Source of the DNA: Halocaridina rubra
Lineage: Eukaryota; Arthropoda; Malacostraca; Decapoda; Atyidae
Direction: 5' to 3'
DNA: 64,000 nucleotides
Assembly (NCBI GenBank): GCA_037179515.1
Contig: JAXCGZ010022647.1
Coordinates: 162,001-226,000, forward strand
The notes below the pieces were generated by a model. It was not told where the DNA came from, did not search any database, and saw only the letters and a list, made by a program, of their open reading frames with translations. Position numbers and translations under genes: made by a program. Below, piece after piece: positions 24,112-37,558 of this stretch (positions are counted from its first letter, which is position 1; every line of letters begins with the position of its first letter).

Positions 24112-26125
24112 CTCAAGAAATGTACGATATCTTTTGTGAGAAATATAAGAAGATAGCAGATTGCTGCATACCAGTTACCAAAGAAGGTGTAATTCATGCC
24201 AGAGAAAAATAGTTCGATAATGACTGTAAAAGAGCTAAGGAGCGGAGAGACAAATGCTGGAATGGGTATAGGAGGAGAAAAAACATAAATGCCTGGCAAA
24301 CCTACAAAAGAGACATCACCGAGAAGGCTAAAGAAAATCTCAAGCTTTTCCACAGCTTAATCAGAGGAAAATTGAAGGTAAAAGAACAAGTTTTAAGGCT
24401 TAAGAGAGCAGATGGAAGTATCACTGAGATGGATGAAGAGATCTGCAAAGAATTGAACAAGGAGTTTCTGTTAGTATTTATGTATTTATGGTAGAAAATA
24501 CCCGACCCCCTCAGATTGCAGAGACAGAAACTCATGGGCCGGTATAAGAGAACATCATCCTTTCAGCAACAGAGGTATGCAAAGCGCTGATGGAGTTAGA
24601 TGTCCATAAAGCCACAGGTCCTGATGATATATCCCCTCATGTGCTTAAAAAATGCGCAAATTCAATATCAGCGACACTAAATATCATGTTTAAAAAGTCA
24701 CTGGAGTCAGGGGAGATTCCAGGATGCTGGAAACAAGCAAACGTGATACTCTTCAAAAAGGAAAGGAGGGATACGGCTCTAAACAATAGACAAGTTTCCT
24801 TGACCAGCATAGTTTGCAAAGTTATGGAGACACTACTAAGGAAACATTTCTCTCTTCACTAGGAATCCTTCAACTTTTTGTCAGTGAGACAACATGGCTC
24901 CAGAAAAGGTAGATCAACAGTAAAAACTTATTAGAATTTTATGATGAGGTAAGCCGAATCTTACAGGAAAGAGAGGGCTGGGCAGATTGCATATTCCTAG
25001 ACTTCCAGAAAGCGTTTGACACTGTCCCACATGGGAAACTTCTTAAAAGCTGCAAGCAATGGCAATAATAGGTGGAAATGTCTTGAAATAGATAAAAACA
25101 TACTTAGAAAGAAGGGAACAAACGGTTAGGGTAAGACATTCAGTGTCTGAATGGAGAAGAGTTAGTAGTGGAGTTCCACAGGGTTTAGTTTTAGGGCCAC
25201 TTTTGTTCCTTGTATATGTAAATGACCTATCAGAGTCTGTAAATTCATTCATGAATATATTTGCAGAAGATACAGAGATTGTGAAGAGAGTGAGAAACGA
25301 GAACAATGGTAGAGAACTTCAGTAAGATCAAAATAGACTGCATAAGAGGTCAGAAAAGTGGCTAAGGAAATTCAATACTTCAAAATGTAAGGTAATGAGA
25401 ATGGGTACAAGTGCAAAATGGCCCAAGCTTGTCTACTTGGTGGCAGGAGTACAACTTCAAGAGAGAGAGAATGAGAGAGATCTAGGAGTTAAAATACAGG
25501 CAAATTTGTCTCCAGATATGCATATAAATGGCATAGTAAGGGCAGCATATGTTTTCTTAGCGAATGTAAGGGTAGCCTTCAGGCACATGGATAAGGAAAT
25601 TTTCAGAAATATTTATGTAACCTATATAGGGCCAAATCTTGAGTATGCAGCCCCCTTTTGGAATCCGCACTTGAAAAAGCACACAGTTAAGCTCGACAAG
25701 TTCAAAGACATGCCACGAAACTGGTGCCAGAAATACACAATCTCAGTTATGGTGAGAGGCTGAGGGAATTAGACTTACCATCACTCGAAGCTAGAAGATT
25801 GAGGGGGGATGTGGTAATAGTCTTTAAATTCCTTCATGTTTATGACAGAGTGGATAGGGATCGATATTTTGATATGGCTGGCCCTGGAACTAGAGGACAT
25901 AGTTTGAAGCTTGTTAAAAAATCTTCTTTGCAGGATGTAAGGAAGTACTTTTTTTATTTAGTGTAAGAGTAGTTGATAACTGGGATTCGCTAAGCGAGGA
26001 GATATTTAATGCTAACTAATTCCATAGTTTTAAGGACAGGTAAGTTAAGTATCTCTAAATATAAAATGGAAAAAACCAGGAGAAAGGATGATACGAGCTT
26101 TGGGCTCTTTCCCGTAATCACGTGA
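24112..26125 (+). mobile_element. LINE-A copy, old and heavily decayed
   Basis: It starts in the linker between endonuclease and reverse transcriptase (EMYDIFCEKY) and reaches the 3' UTR GGGCTCTTTCCCGTAATCAC. Small indels and stops occur throughout. An internal block around RARNDYLSKRR is deleted, a TAT insertion lies near 24480, and motif C reads FAEDTEI in place of FADDAKI. Open pieces remain at 24590-24862, 25143-25325, 25395-25763 and 25724-25966. It is the most diverged LINE-A copy here. Confidence 0.88.
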
Positions 26126-26222
26126 CGATTATACAGAAGCTTCCTCTTGTGAAAGCTAAATTGAATCCTGAGTATTGCCTGGGTCTCACTACACGACCCT
26201 AGGAAACAATGCCTTTTCATAG

Positions 26223-26223
<1 letters not shown>

Positions 26224-26296
<73 letters not shown>
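26224..26296 (+). repeat. (GA)n microsatellite
   Basis: About 36 GA units between LINE-A and LINE-C remnants. Confidence 0.97.
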
Positions 26297-26299
<3 letters not shown>

Positions 26300-26707
26300 G
26301 TTGAATACAACAGATCCATAGGTCAGAGCTAAAAATGAATAGATATGATATGACTCTCCGAGAAGGTTATAAAACAGAAAAGAAACGTGTCAGAGCTCTC
26401 ATCAATGTAAGTAAAAAAGGCTTTTACAAAAAACAATTTAATGACTCTAGACATGATACAGCAGCAACATGAAAAGTGATAAGAAGCATGATACCAAATG
26501 AAAAGAGTACCTCAGAAAGTTATGAAAATATTACGGAGTTGAAAGACAGAGCGGAAAACGTTTATAACTATTTTGCTAACGTTGACAAAAATACATATGA
26601 AAAAAACTCTAGAAAACATCAACTCAGTGAATATGAGTAATTGCTTAAATGACAATTCTTCCAATGTAAACACATGAGAGTACTTAAAGATAAATCCTAT
26701 TGGTTTT

Positions 26708-26930
26708 GCTGTACTAGCCTGCTGGCTAGTACAGTGGTAACGCGCTGGCTTCGCATTCATGAGGTCGAAAGATCGGTTCCCGTCCAAGACCGAGAGTTTA
26801 AGCTGTTTACTGGCAGGAACTGCTGTGGGTGGACACCACAGTGGGGGGTTGGGGCTTACCCTGGCTGACGAATACCCATTGTATTGAAATGGAAATAAAG
26901 TATTATTATTATTATTATTATTAATTCTTA
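26708..26930 (+). mobile_element. tRNA-type SINE inserted in LINE-C
   Basis: The head has an A-box-like TAGTACAGTGGTAACGCG and, about 45 bases on, a B-box-like GATCGGTTCCCGTCC, the internal promoter layout of tRNA-derived SINEs. A unique body follows. The tail ATACCCATTGTATTGAAATG then GAAATAAAG closely matches the LINE-C 3' end, with a terminal (ATT)n. It splits the LINE-C coding frame. It would be transcribed by RNA polymerase III and mobilised by LINE machinery. Confidence 0.8.
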
Positions 26931-28440
26931 CCATAAAGAGCCTAAGAAACTCTGGCTCTTACGGTTTAGATGGCATACCACTTCAGTTCATCAAAGATGC
27001 TCTACCCATGATTGCATCCTATATTCTAACTATTATGAACACTTCCATTGTTACTAAAAAGTTTCCCGACTCTTGGAAAATATCACATGTAATACCTCTG
27101 CATAAAAAGGGGGACAGAGAAGATGTGACAAACTATCGTCCCATTTCCCTGCTACCCATTTTCTCTAAAATATTAGAATAAATTGTTGCATGCCAACTTA
27201 TGTCATATTTAGAGTCAAATAGACTATTAACGATTAACCAACATGGTTTCAGACCGAAACTCTCGACGGAAACTGCACTGCTCAAAGTTACGAATAGTAT
27301 CTATAATAATATAGATATGAAAAAAATATCTCTGCTTGTATTATTGGACTTATCAAAAGCCTTCGACAGTGTAAACCATGAAATTCTTTTAAGTAAATGT
27401 ACTAACTTAAATATCGATCCAAGCTGGTTTAGCGAGTATCTATCTTATCGTAAACAGTCTATATGTCTTAACATTATCTCTGTGCCAAAAAATGTATCAT
27501 TTGGTGTTCCACAGGGATCAGTACTTGGTCCTATCCTCTTCTCCATTTACGTAAATGATCTATCTTCTTTCATTTCTGAATGTCTAGTCGTACAATACGC
27601 AGATGACACTCAAGTACTCCTTAGTGGTGATATTAATAATCTCCCAGAGCTAACTTTAAGAGCAGAAAACTGTCAAAAATTAAAACCTATTTTCAAGAAA
27701 TTGGGCTGTTAATTAACGAAAGTAAAACACAATGCATTTTTATTGGTTTAAGGTTCCACATTGCACAAATTCCAGAAAACACAACAATTTTTTTGTGACT
27801 ATTATCACACCTAGCAAGACAGTCAAAAACCTAGGAATTCACTTTGATAACCACATGTTGTTTGATTCCCACATAGATAAAGTATGCAAAAAGGTTACAG
27901 GAACATTAATGTACTTATCATGTATAAAAGACAATTTTGAGACTACCACTCGAATAACTGTTGTTGAATCTCTAGCCCTAAGTCACATTAATTACTGCAC
28001 AACTGCTTGGGGAGCTATCTCTAAGACTCAGATAAACAGAATACAGAAGCTTATTAATTTTGCAGTTCGAGTTGCCCTGGGAGGAATATGAAAATATGAC
28101 CACATCACACCAGCTCTCAATAAACTTGGGTGGCTGCGATCAGAAAACAAGGTCGCTTATGCTATTTATGTTTTTGTATTCAAAATTTTGGACCATCATT
28201 ATCCTAGCTGGCTATTTGATTTAAAAACAGTCAGGGATATAAGAGGAACCAACACAAGACAGAGCAGTGAGCTCTTTATTCACAGAACAAACACAGAAGC
28301 AGGTTCAAAGATGATCACTATCAAAGGCCAACACTCTGGAATAATATTCCAGAGCATCTTAAATATGCATCCTCCTTCACAGCTTTCAAAGGCAAACTAT
28401 ACAGTTTTCTTTTCGACAAATAGTTGCTGCTCATTAAGAA
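26931..28440 (+). pseudogene. LINE-C reverse transcriptase, broken
   Basis: The frame gives SLRNSGSYGLDGIPLQF, NYRPISLLPIFSKILE, then a stop (TAA at 27179-27181). Next come QHGFRPKLSTETALL, motif A LLDLSKAFDSVNHEIL, FGVPQGSVLGPILFSIYVND and motif C YADDTQVLLSG. A frameshift occurs near 27710, and the C-terminal LSHINYCTTAWGAISK part is open to 28091 and again from 28188. Catalytic residues survive but the frame is broken at least three times. Confidence 0.88.
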
Positions 28441-28970
28441 CTAATTATTCTCATTGTAAGGAAAACAAATATGGAAATATTGCCGATAATAATGATCCTG
28501 TATCTAGTGTCATTCTTACTACTTTATTATTAAAATTTTTATTACAGCATTATTATTTTCTATGAAAGCTACATTTATTTTAACTATATGTATTACCCTC
28601 TTATTTATTAGTTTAATTACATGTCTACTTATAGGTTACTATTAATGTTGAATAACCATTGTACAAAATGGAAATAAATGTTTGTTTGCTTTTGTTTGTG
28701 AATCATACGCATGGAAAGGAAGAAAATCGTGCACATTAAGAAACAAGAATTGTTAAAAGACAAAAAAATAAAATATTAAGCTAAAACAGTGAATACAGGA
28801 ATAGAATGGAAGAAGACAATGGATGCAAATTTCAAAGATCACGCTATTGATTGAAGAAAAATAAGAATTAAGATAAAATAATACTTAAAATATGATATGG
28901 CAGATTTTACGAAAAAGAGAGATGCGAAGGAAAAACTATTAAAAAAAAAAATAGCAACAACAGTCTATAG

Positions 28971-29928
28971 CAGTGGTTCTCAACCGGGGTCCACATGGAC
29001 CCCAGGGGTCCATGTAATATTCCTGGGGGTCCACAGGCGAAATATAACAAATTGGGGGTCAACAGTGATATTTTGGTGGCCCATGAACCAGGTCCACTTC
29101 AGAACAGTTTTTATTACTAAAAATAAAATTCCCATTGCAATTTACATCACATTGAAATAAGTAGAGAGTATATACGAATGATTCTTTCTCACTATTTTTT
29201 TTATAATTCCCTTTGACCTATCTACTCACCCATCGGTCAGTGGCAAGAACAAACGAAGGTGAAAATCTCTCATCTTTTCTCAGGAAGCAGGCGGAGAGTT
29301 TTAATGTTTATTTTCAGGGCATATATCTACCTTCTTTAGCGTGGTCTCTGACGTTTGATCGGCAACGACAAGGGTCAAAGGGACTGCGCTTATCGAGGAA
29401 GGATTAATTGGATTAAGACCTTCAGTAGCGGGGATGATTTCCGGTACAATTATTAACTCTCAGTGCCTATAAAAGTCGACATGACCCAAAATGTTGGACA
29501 AGGGCCCGTGCCAACATAAGGTTGACTTTAATCGCATGAAAGAAAAAGAAAAAAAAAAACAGTTCACTTCAGTTTTATGTTGAACTCCATCGTGACAAGG
29601 TAAGTGATATTAAAAAGTTCCTGGTACATACATACTTACGTTAATTTTTCTGAAATTCCCCGCTTCAGTATTAATTTTTTTTTTCCTATTTGAAAGACTG
29701 TAGGAAAAAAAATGTTACATAGTTTTACTTGTAGAATAATTTATTTGCATTAGATTAGTTTTCATTCAAAATAAAGTATGATCTTTTACTACTTCTTTGA
29801 TTATTAATAAAATCCCTTTACTTTTTGTTAGTGAAAAATAGAATAAGCTTGTCTTTTGTTGAATAGCTATGAAGGGGTCCACAAAAAAAAAAAAATGGTC
29901 CATGGGTAAAAAAGGTTTAGAACCACCG
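28971..29928. mobile_element. hAT-like non-autonomous DNA transposon
   Basis: The left end CAGTGGTTCTCAACCGGGGT and the reverse complement of the right end, CGGTGGTTCTAAACC, match the usual hAT terminal repeat. Subterminal GGTCCACATGG and GGTCCATGGG words face each other. No transposase frame was recognised in 958 bp, so it is a MITE-like or deleted copy. The expected 8-bp target duplication is not clear, which suggests age. Confidence 0.75.
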
Positions 29929-29939
29929 ATCAAATGCAA

Positions 29940-30846
29940 TGCGAAAATATAGCCAACCTCAACAATGATCGTATTTACAGCTAAGTATTTGGTAATTTTG
30001 TAAATTAATCAAATTTAACTCCTTCAAATAAGCAAATACATAAACATATAAATAAATAAAACAATTAACTTGGTATATATGCTTATACAACAATGCGGTA
30101 TGATTGTATTTATGGCTATATATTTTAAAATTTTGTAAATTTAAATTTAATTCCTTCACGTAAGCAAATACATAAAAAAAATAAATAAAACCATTAACTT
30201 CATATATACATATACAACAATGCACCATTAACTTCATATATACATATACAACAATGCTGTGTGATGACGTATACCAAAGGTCAACCTCAACAAATTTTTT
30301 TTTCTCAAAAAGATCGCATTTATGGCAATGTATTTGGTAACTTGTGAATGAATTTAATGTAATTCCTTCTGATGACCAAACACATAAACAAATAAATAAA
30401 TTAAACCATTAACTTGATATATACGGGATTTGTAATAAAAATTATTGTTTTCATGAGTCTGTCTTAAAAAAAAAAAAAATCTAAATTCTACTGCTCCATA
30501 ATAGACATTTTAAAATATGGTTGAAATGTTTTGTACTCACGGAAAATCATATCTGCACTTTATATTATAATTACTCCTTGAAAAATAAAATTTATATTTA
30601 GAAATATATAATAAATATTTTTACCACATCTACAATTGTATATTGCACTGATACATGTAAAATAATGTCATATTCTCTACTATAATACTTGCAAAAAAGT
30701 CTACAATATACAATATGAGATAAATATAAACATTGATGGATCGTCCATGTACAGCTACGTGTTTTATAATTTTATAAATAAATTCAATATGGTTCCTTCA
30801 ATAACCAAATACATAAACTAATAAATTTATAAAGCCATTAACTATA
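29940..30846 (+). repeat. Composite satellite S, plus orientation
   Basis: Units carry a phrase like CGTATTTACAGCTATG, AATTTGGTAATTTTG, TCCTTCAAATAACC, then CATTAACTTGATATA and CAACAATGC. Three variant units run to about 30430, then a 300-bp non-repeated middle, then another unit at about 30745-30846. The same order occurs inverted at 56690-57300, so the block is one dispersed composite repeat. No coding sequence. Confidence 0.75.
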
Positions 30847-32009
30847 CAGTGTTCCTTCAATTATCGCGAAGGTTCGGTTCCGGGACCTGGCGCGAGACTG
30901 GAAAATCGCGGAGTAGGATCAGCCTATATGCACATAGATATTTTAATTTATTTTTACGTTTACACTGTATAAACCCTCCCTGTACTGTTAACAAACCACC
31001 CTTTACTTCATAAATAACAGCATGCAAGCGTAAATTTATATGACATACTCATGTACATAGGTATTTTACAATTATTTTTACGTTTACTGTATAAACCCTC
31101 CCTGCACTCTTAAAAAACCACCCTTTACTCTATAAATAACAGCATGCAACGTAAATTTATATGTATGTGATAGGTAAACTTACCGTGAATGAGGTGGTAA
31201 TGGTTTGTAGACTCTATAGGAAATTATTCCGCAACCAATAACAGCTTTACGGCTGTTATTCATTGAGGCCAAAATAGCGGCCGATATCCGTAAACCTTTT
31301 TCCTTCTTTTAGCATATGTAAGAGTTTCACCATCTTCCTTTGCCGCTTAGGCTCACTATCAGAAGCCTTAGAAGATGAAGGATGCTTGGAAGGCATTGCA
31401 GAGGTTGAAAAAAGTGAAGAAAATAAATAAAAAACACAATGTATTAATAAGCACAACGTGAACGGCGCACACGTGAGTTAGACTGAACCAGTGAGGCGAG
31501 ACAATGGAAGATGGTGCAAGCCTTTGTCCGAAACGCTGATAGCGGTATTGTATTTTACATGGTGCAATACTGTCAGTATTTATATTTTTTACTATTTTTT
31601 ACTGTTTTATTATTCTTAGGCTAAGAAATAAATTTTTTTTTATCAGTAAAATCATGAAACTACTGGAAATATAAATATATATACTAGCTCACGTAGGTGC
31701 GACCCCAGTACATTGTACGCTATCTGACACTATTTCACATGATGCAATACTGTGAGTTATATATCTAACTTTATGTTTTTTGCTATTTTTTACTGTTTTA
31801 TTATTCGTAGGCTGGGAAATAATTTTTTTTTATCAATTAAATAATGAAATATGTTTTTTTTCAATAAAAAAATGAAAATACTGAAATTTTTTTTTTTTTT
31901 TAATATTTGAATATTTTTGCATATACCCCCCAAAAAAAATAATTGCCAAAAGAAATCGCGGTACAGTGAATTCGCGAGGCAAGAAACGTGATAGAGCGAA
32001 GGATCACTG
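30847..32009 (-). mobile_element. Tigger family A, deleted copy (1163 bp) with TA duplication
   Basis: The left end CAGTGTTCCTTCAATTATCG and the right end, reverse-complemented CAGTGATCCTTCGCTCTATC, are inverted repeats flanked by TA on both sides, as for Tc1/mariner-pogo elements. It holds only the first part of a transposase (31256-31402). Two copies of the 3' subterminal repeat, with ccaccctttac anchors at 30996 and 31118, precede it. Satellite S sequence continues on the right side, so the insertion is clean. Confidence 0.85.
31256..31402 (-). pseudogene. Tigger family A transposase, N-terminal stub
   Basis: The minus-strand frame from about 31400 begins MPSKHPSSSKASDSEPKRQR and continues MLKEGKRFTDIGRYFGLNE before a stop. 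This matches the centromere-protein-B-like helix-turn-helix start of Tigger transposases and parallels 63030-63180. The catalytic domain is deleted. Confidence 0.75.
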
Positions 32010-32470
<461 letters not shown>

Positions 32471-32569
32471 TGCTGCCATGTGCATACGTTTACATGGGAA
32501 TTAAAGGGTCAATCTGGGTTGGGAAGGGGGAGGGGGTGAAAATGACGATTTTCTGGCAACTTTAACGTG

Positions 32570-32960
32570 TGCTGGTGCCAGGCGTAAAAGGAAAAGCCTC
32601 TATTTATATTATAAATAGTAAGTATTCATAGTAAAATAATGTCATAAATGACGATGTTTTGGTATCCTTTCGTTGTTTTGCATTTTACATCAATTTGACT
32701 TAGATAATCAACGTTTCTGTACGATAACTTCGTCACTAGGGATGAAAGCAAGTGTTGGTACCAGGTGTGAAAGGAAAGGGCTCTATCTAAATTATAAACA
32801 GCAGAAAATTGCCCTTATATGTAAGTATTCATAGTAAAATAATGTCATAAATGACGATGTTTTGATATCCTTTCATTGTGTTGCATTTTACATCAATTTG
32901 ACTTAGATAATCAGCGTTTCTGTACGATAACTTTGTCAAAAGGGAGGGAAGCAAGTGTTG
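32570..32960 (+). repeat. Tandem duplication, about 180-200 bp unit
   Basis: The phrase AGTATTCATAGTAAAATAAT followed by GTCATAAATGACGATG occurs at 32621 and 32823. The second unit has about 22 extra bases (AACAGCAGAAAATTGCCC region). Both end GTACGATAACTT-GTCA. No gene. Confidence 0.85.
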
Positions 32961-32999
32961 GAGAGTGGTACGAAGTGTTGTGGTGAGCTTATCTGATTC

Positions 33000-33128
33000 A
33001 GTCGTTCAAGTGAAACGTATCTATGAAAATTATCATTGTTTCTTATGGAAAATGACTTGTTACATTATGCAAGTTTTACAATACACATCACTTCTGAGAA
33101 CCTATCTTCGCATTATTCCAAGAACTGG

Positions 33129-33131
<3 letters not shown>
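33000..33131 (+). repeat. Family T, left half
   Basis: CGTATCTATG, TTGTTTCTTATGGAAAATGA and TCTGAGAACCTATCTTCGCA lead into GGTGTATATA and the TA tract. Diverged copies end at 35948, 37558, 39476 and 41492, in each case at the start of a (TA)n tract. Confidence 0.7.

Positions 33132-33221
<90 letters not shown>
33132..33221 (+). repeat. (TA)n microsatellite
   Basis: About 45 TA units between a family T left half and a Tigger end. Confidence 0.96.
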
Positions 33222-33223
<2 letters not shown>

Positions 33224-33231
33224 TACACACA

Positions 33232-34712
<1,481 letters not shown>

Positions 34713-34917
34713 TAAAAAACCATTTCAACATATCAGTCATTCAGATGAAACCAACCACAGTAGTAAAAGTAAACAATACTGTATAGTATAGTTTAACTAT
34801 TTTTACAGTATTTATTTTTAGCATTGTAGGGGATCTAGGTTCGAATTATAGGTGTGTTCCGACTAAAGTCAGCTGTCAGGAACGGAACCCTCACGTAAAG
34901 TTGGGAAACCCCTGTAT

Positions 34918-35090
34918 ATATACACCTTGTTCCTTTTATGTACAATTTTTTATCCGCGAAATTGCAATAACGCTCCCCCCAAAAAAATAGTAAAAGTATT
35001 CGAATTTTGCGAATAATGCCCCCCCAAAATATATATATATTTTTTTTTAATAGTAAATAAACGCCCGCGGATGCTTCTTCCACGAGTACA
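34918..35090 (+). repeat. Family T, right half
   Basis: ACCTTGTTCCTTTTATG, GCGAAATTGCAATAACGC, AATAGTAAAAGTATTCG and CGCCCGCGGATGCTTCTTCC identify it. It lacks an adjoining TA tract of full length (only TATATATAC). Confidence 0.6.
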
Positions 35091-35099
35091 AACAAGATT

Positions 35100-35490
35100 A
35101 TGATAAGAAAAGATCATCATCATTATACATTATATATACACCTACCCTACCTCTGTCATATGTCTATCTAATCTACATTTAAAGGTGTCTAAGGTATTTG
35201 CATTTATTGTCCTACGAGGAATCCTGTTCCATGCATCAGGTACTCTACAGTATTACCAAGCCAATTTTCACCAATTTCCCTTTTGAACCTAAATTTATCA
35301 ATCTTAAATCCACTACCCATTACGAGTTCTGGTTTGATCATGAATTTTTAAAACTTTATTAATATCACCCTTGTTAATTCCTTTAAACCATTTATAAACC
35401 TCAATCATATCCCCCCTAACTCTGTGCCTCTCTAGAGAAAGTAGATTAAGTTTTTTTAATCTGTCATATGATAGATTTAGGCATTGCATA
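35100..35490 (-). mobile_element. LINE-D, 3' end of a CR1-like reverse transcriptase gene
   Basis: The minus strand reads CLNLSYDRLKKLNLLSLERH, then GDMIEVYKWFKGINKGD and DKFRFKREIGKNW, in shifting frames. This resembles the LINE-A C-terminal order (NLSYDERLRELDLPSLEARR, GDMVTVFKFLHG) but is clearly another family. A near-duplicate lies at 36785-37115. Only the last 120 or so codons are present. Confidence 0.72.
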
Positions 35491-35499
35491 ATTATTTTT

Positions 35500-35944
35500 T
35501 TTTTCGTTTTTTAGTCTTGCTTTGGTTATTTATAATTTTTATTTTATCTTTGTTTACATTTGCTGATAGAGGTTCGTTCTCCTGCATCCTCCTCCTCTTC
35601 TACCGCATAAGTTACTTGCTCACGGCCACCATGCATGTCCCAGTGCACTGTATGACTGTTGCCCACTGCATAATACAGCACAGTAATGTATGTTAATTTC
35701 TATCTGTAAAGTGAATATGAATATATTTTGTATACTCTTAAAAATAGGTACAGGGCTTTCTGCTTTGCTATGTAGTAATGAAATATGTTTTTTACTTATC
35801 TTATATCTTTGGCATGGTGTGTGTCTGTAAGGTTTGGAACGTATCTATGCATTGTTTCCTATGGAAAATGACTCGTTTTTTCACGCGATTTTCCATTTAC
35901 CCGACACTTCTGAGAATCTATCTAGGCGTTATTCTGAGAACTAG

Positions 35945-35947
<3 letters not shown>
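35500..35947 (+). repeat. Family T, left half (duplicate 1)
   Basis: It runs from CGTTTTTTAGTCTTGCTTTG through CTCACGGCCACCATGCATG and ACGTATCTATGCATTG to GAACTAGGTGTATATA. The same stretch, in the same order after a LINE-D fragment, occurs at 37130-37558. No protein recognised. Confidence 0.7.

Positions 35948-36035
<88 letters not shown>
35948..36035 (+). repeat. (TA)n microsatellite within family T
   Basis: About 43 TA units between left and right family T halves. Confidence 0.96.
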
Positions 36036-36039
<4 letters not shown>

Positions 36040-36160
36040 GTTCCCTTTATACGTGATTTTTTTATCCACGAAATTGCAATAACGCCCCCCAAAATTAATA
36101 GTAAAAAACTCGGATTTCGCAAATAATGCCCCCCCCAAAAAAAAAATATATATATATTTT
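36036..36160 (+). repeat. Family T, right half
   Basis: ACCTTGTTCCCTTTATACG, GAAATTGCAATAACGCCC and GCAAATAATGCCCCCC follow the TA tract directly. Confidence 0.65.
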
Positions 36161-36164
36161 TTTT

Positions 36165-36545
36165 AAAGATTATTGTGACACCAGGATGTAACAAAAAATT
36201 ATAAAATAAAACAGCCTTTATCAGGCTGTAAAGAGAAACAGATGGAGAGTGTAATGACCTGTCAGATGTGAAGGGATTATAAAAGATGCGTAATGAATAT
36301 CCAGCTCTCTGCTGGGTTTTAATATACCTCAGCATTACTCTCATGATGTCTATTCCAAAAATTCTCCTTAGATATTATTATTATTATCATTATTTTTAAC
36401 AATAATTTTCCTTTGCTGATGATTGTGGAGATTATTATTATTATTACGAATTTGTTATTAAACCATTATTTGTACAATAAATAATGTAGTTTTGGTTGAA
36501 TGAACAAGAGTTAATTAAAGATGTCTCTCTCTCTCTCTCTCTCCA
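36165..36545 (+). repeat. Family Z dispersed repeat
   Basis: GTGACACCAGGATG, CCTTTATCAGGCTGTAAAGA, TGTAATGACCTGTCAGATGT and CTCTCTGCTGGGTTTTAATA are shared with 46995-47275, with the inverted arm 47511-47792, and with part of 37750-37925. It ends in a short (CT)n. No coding sequence; class unknown. Confidence 0.75.
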
Positions 36546-36566
36546 ACATTCTGTTCTACCCAATAA

Positions 36567-36780
36567 GGTGGGTGTATATATAATGTATAATGATGATGAT
36601 CTTTTCTTATCGTAATCCTCTTTGCACTGGCGGAGGAAGCCTCTGCGGGCGCTTATTTACTATATTTAAAAAAAAAAATTAATATAGTAAATAAGCGCCT
36701 GCGGAGGCTTCTTCCACCAGTACAAAGAGGATTACGATAAGAAAAGATCATCATCATTGTACATTATATATACACCCACC
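36567..36780. repeat. Large palindrome: 100-bp arms, 14-base loop
   Basis: The arm 36567-36666 and the reverse complement of 36681-36780 differ at six of 100 positions by my count. The loop 36667-36680 is A-rich. The arms contain GATGATGATCTTTTCTTATC, GTAATCCTCTTTG and GCGCTTATTTACTATATT. The outer part of the arm also occurs once at about 35040-35150. Confidence 0.95.
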
Positions 36781-36784
36781 CTAC

Positions 36785-37115
36785 CTCTGTCATATGTCTA
36801 TCTAATCTACATATGAAGGTGTCTAAGGTATTGGCATTTATCCTCCTACTAGGAATACTCTATGGTATTACCAAGCCAATTTTCACCAATTTCCCTTCTG
36901 AACCTAAATTTATCAAGATTAAATCCAATACCCATTACGAATTCTGGTTTGATAATGAATTCTTAAAATTTTAATATCACCCTTGTTAATCCCTTTAAAC
37001 CATTTATACACCTCAATCATATCCACAATAACTCTGTGCCTCTCTAAAAAATGTAGATTAAGTTTTTTTAATCTGTCATATGGTAGATTTAGGCATTGCA
37101 TAATTATTTTTTTTT
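36785..37115 (-). mobile_element. LINE-D, 3' end fragment (duplicate 2)
   Basis: The minus-strand frame 36919-37200 contains CLNLPYDRLKKLNLHFLERH and DMIEVYKWFKGINKGDI. It is near-identical to the fragment at 35100-35490 apart from a deletion near 36853. Stops and deletions make it non-functional. Confidence 0.75.
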
Positions 37116-37129
37116 TTCGTTTTTTAGTC

Positions 37130-37555
37130 TTGCTTTGGTTATTTATAATTCTTATTTTATCTTTGTATACATTTGCAGATAGAGGTTCGTTCTCCTGCAT
37201 CCTCCTCTTCTCCTACCACATAAGTTACTTGCTCACGGCCACCATGCATGTCCCAGTGTACTGTATAACTGTTGCCCACTGCATAATAAAGTATAGTAAT
37301 GTATGTTAATTTCTAGCTGTAAAGTGAATATGAATATCTTTTGTATACTCTTAAAAATAGATACAGGGCTTTCTGCTTTGCTATGTAGTAATAAAATATG
37401 TTTTTTACTTATCTTATATCTTTGGCATGGTGTGTCTATGTAAGGTTTGGAACGTATCTATGCATTGTTTCCTATGGAAAATAACTCGTTTTTTCACGCG
37501 ATTTTCCATTTACCAGACACTTCTGAGAACCTTTCTAGGCATTATGCTGAGAACG

Positions 37556-37558
<3 letters not shown>
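37130..37558 (+). repeat. Family T, left half (duplicate 2)
   Basis: Near-identical to 35510-35947, ending GAACGAGGTATATA at the TA tract. With the preceding LINE-D fragment it forms a duplicated block of about 800 bp. Confidence 0.75.

Larger units (their letters stand above)
26297..28690 (+). mobile_element. LINE-C, L2/CR1-like non-LTR retrotransposon, interrupted by a SINE
   Basis: A pre-RT segment (MTLREGYKTEKKRVRALINV) is followed by a SINE at about 26708-26930 and then the reverse transcriptase from ITIKSLRNSG-like sequence to the C-terminus. The 3' UTR ends GAATAACCATTGTACAAAATGGAAATAAATG. A second 3' end of this family is at 37926-38372. The endonuclease is missing, so the copy is 5' truncated or cut by the (GA)n tract. 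Confidence 0.82.

Noticed and set aside
26708..26790. A functional tRNA gene
   Set aside because: A- and B-box-like words are present but the sequence does not fold into a clear cloverleaf with acceptor stem, and a SINE body and tail follow.
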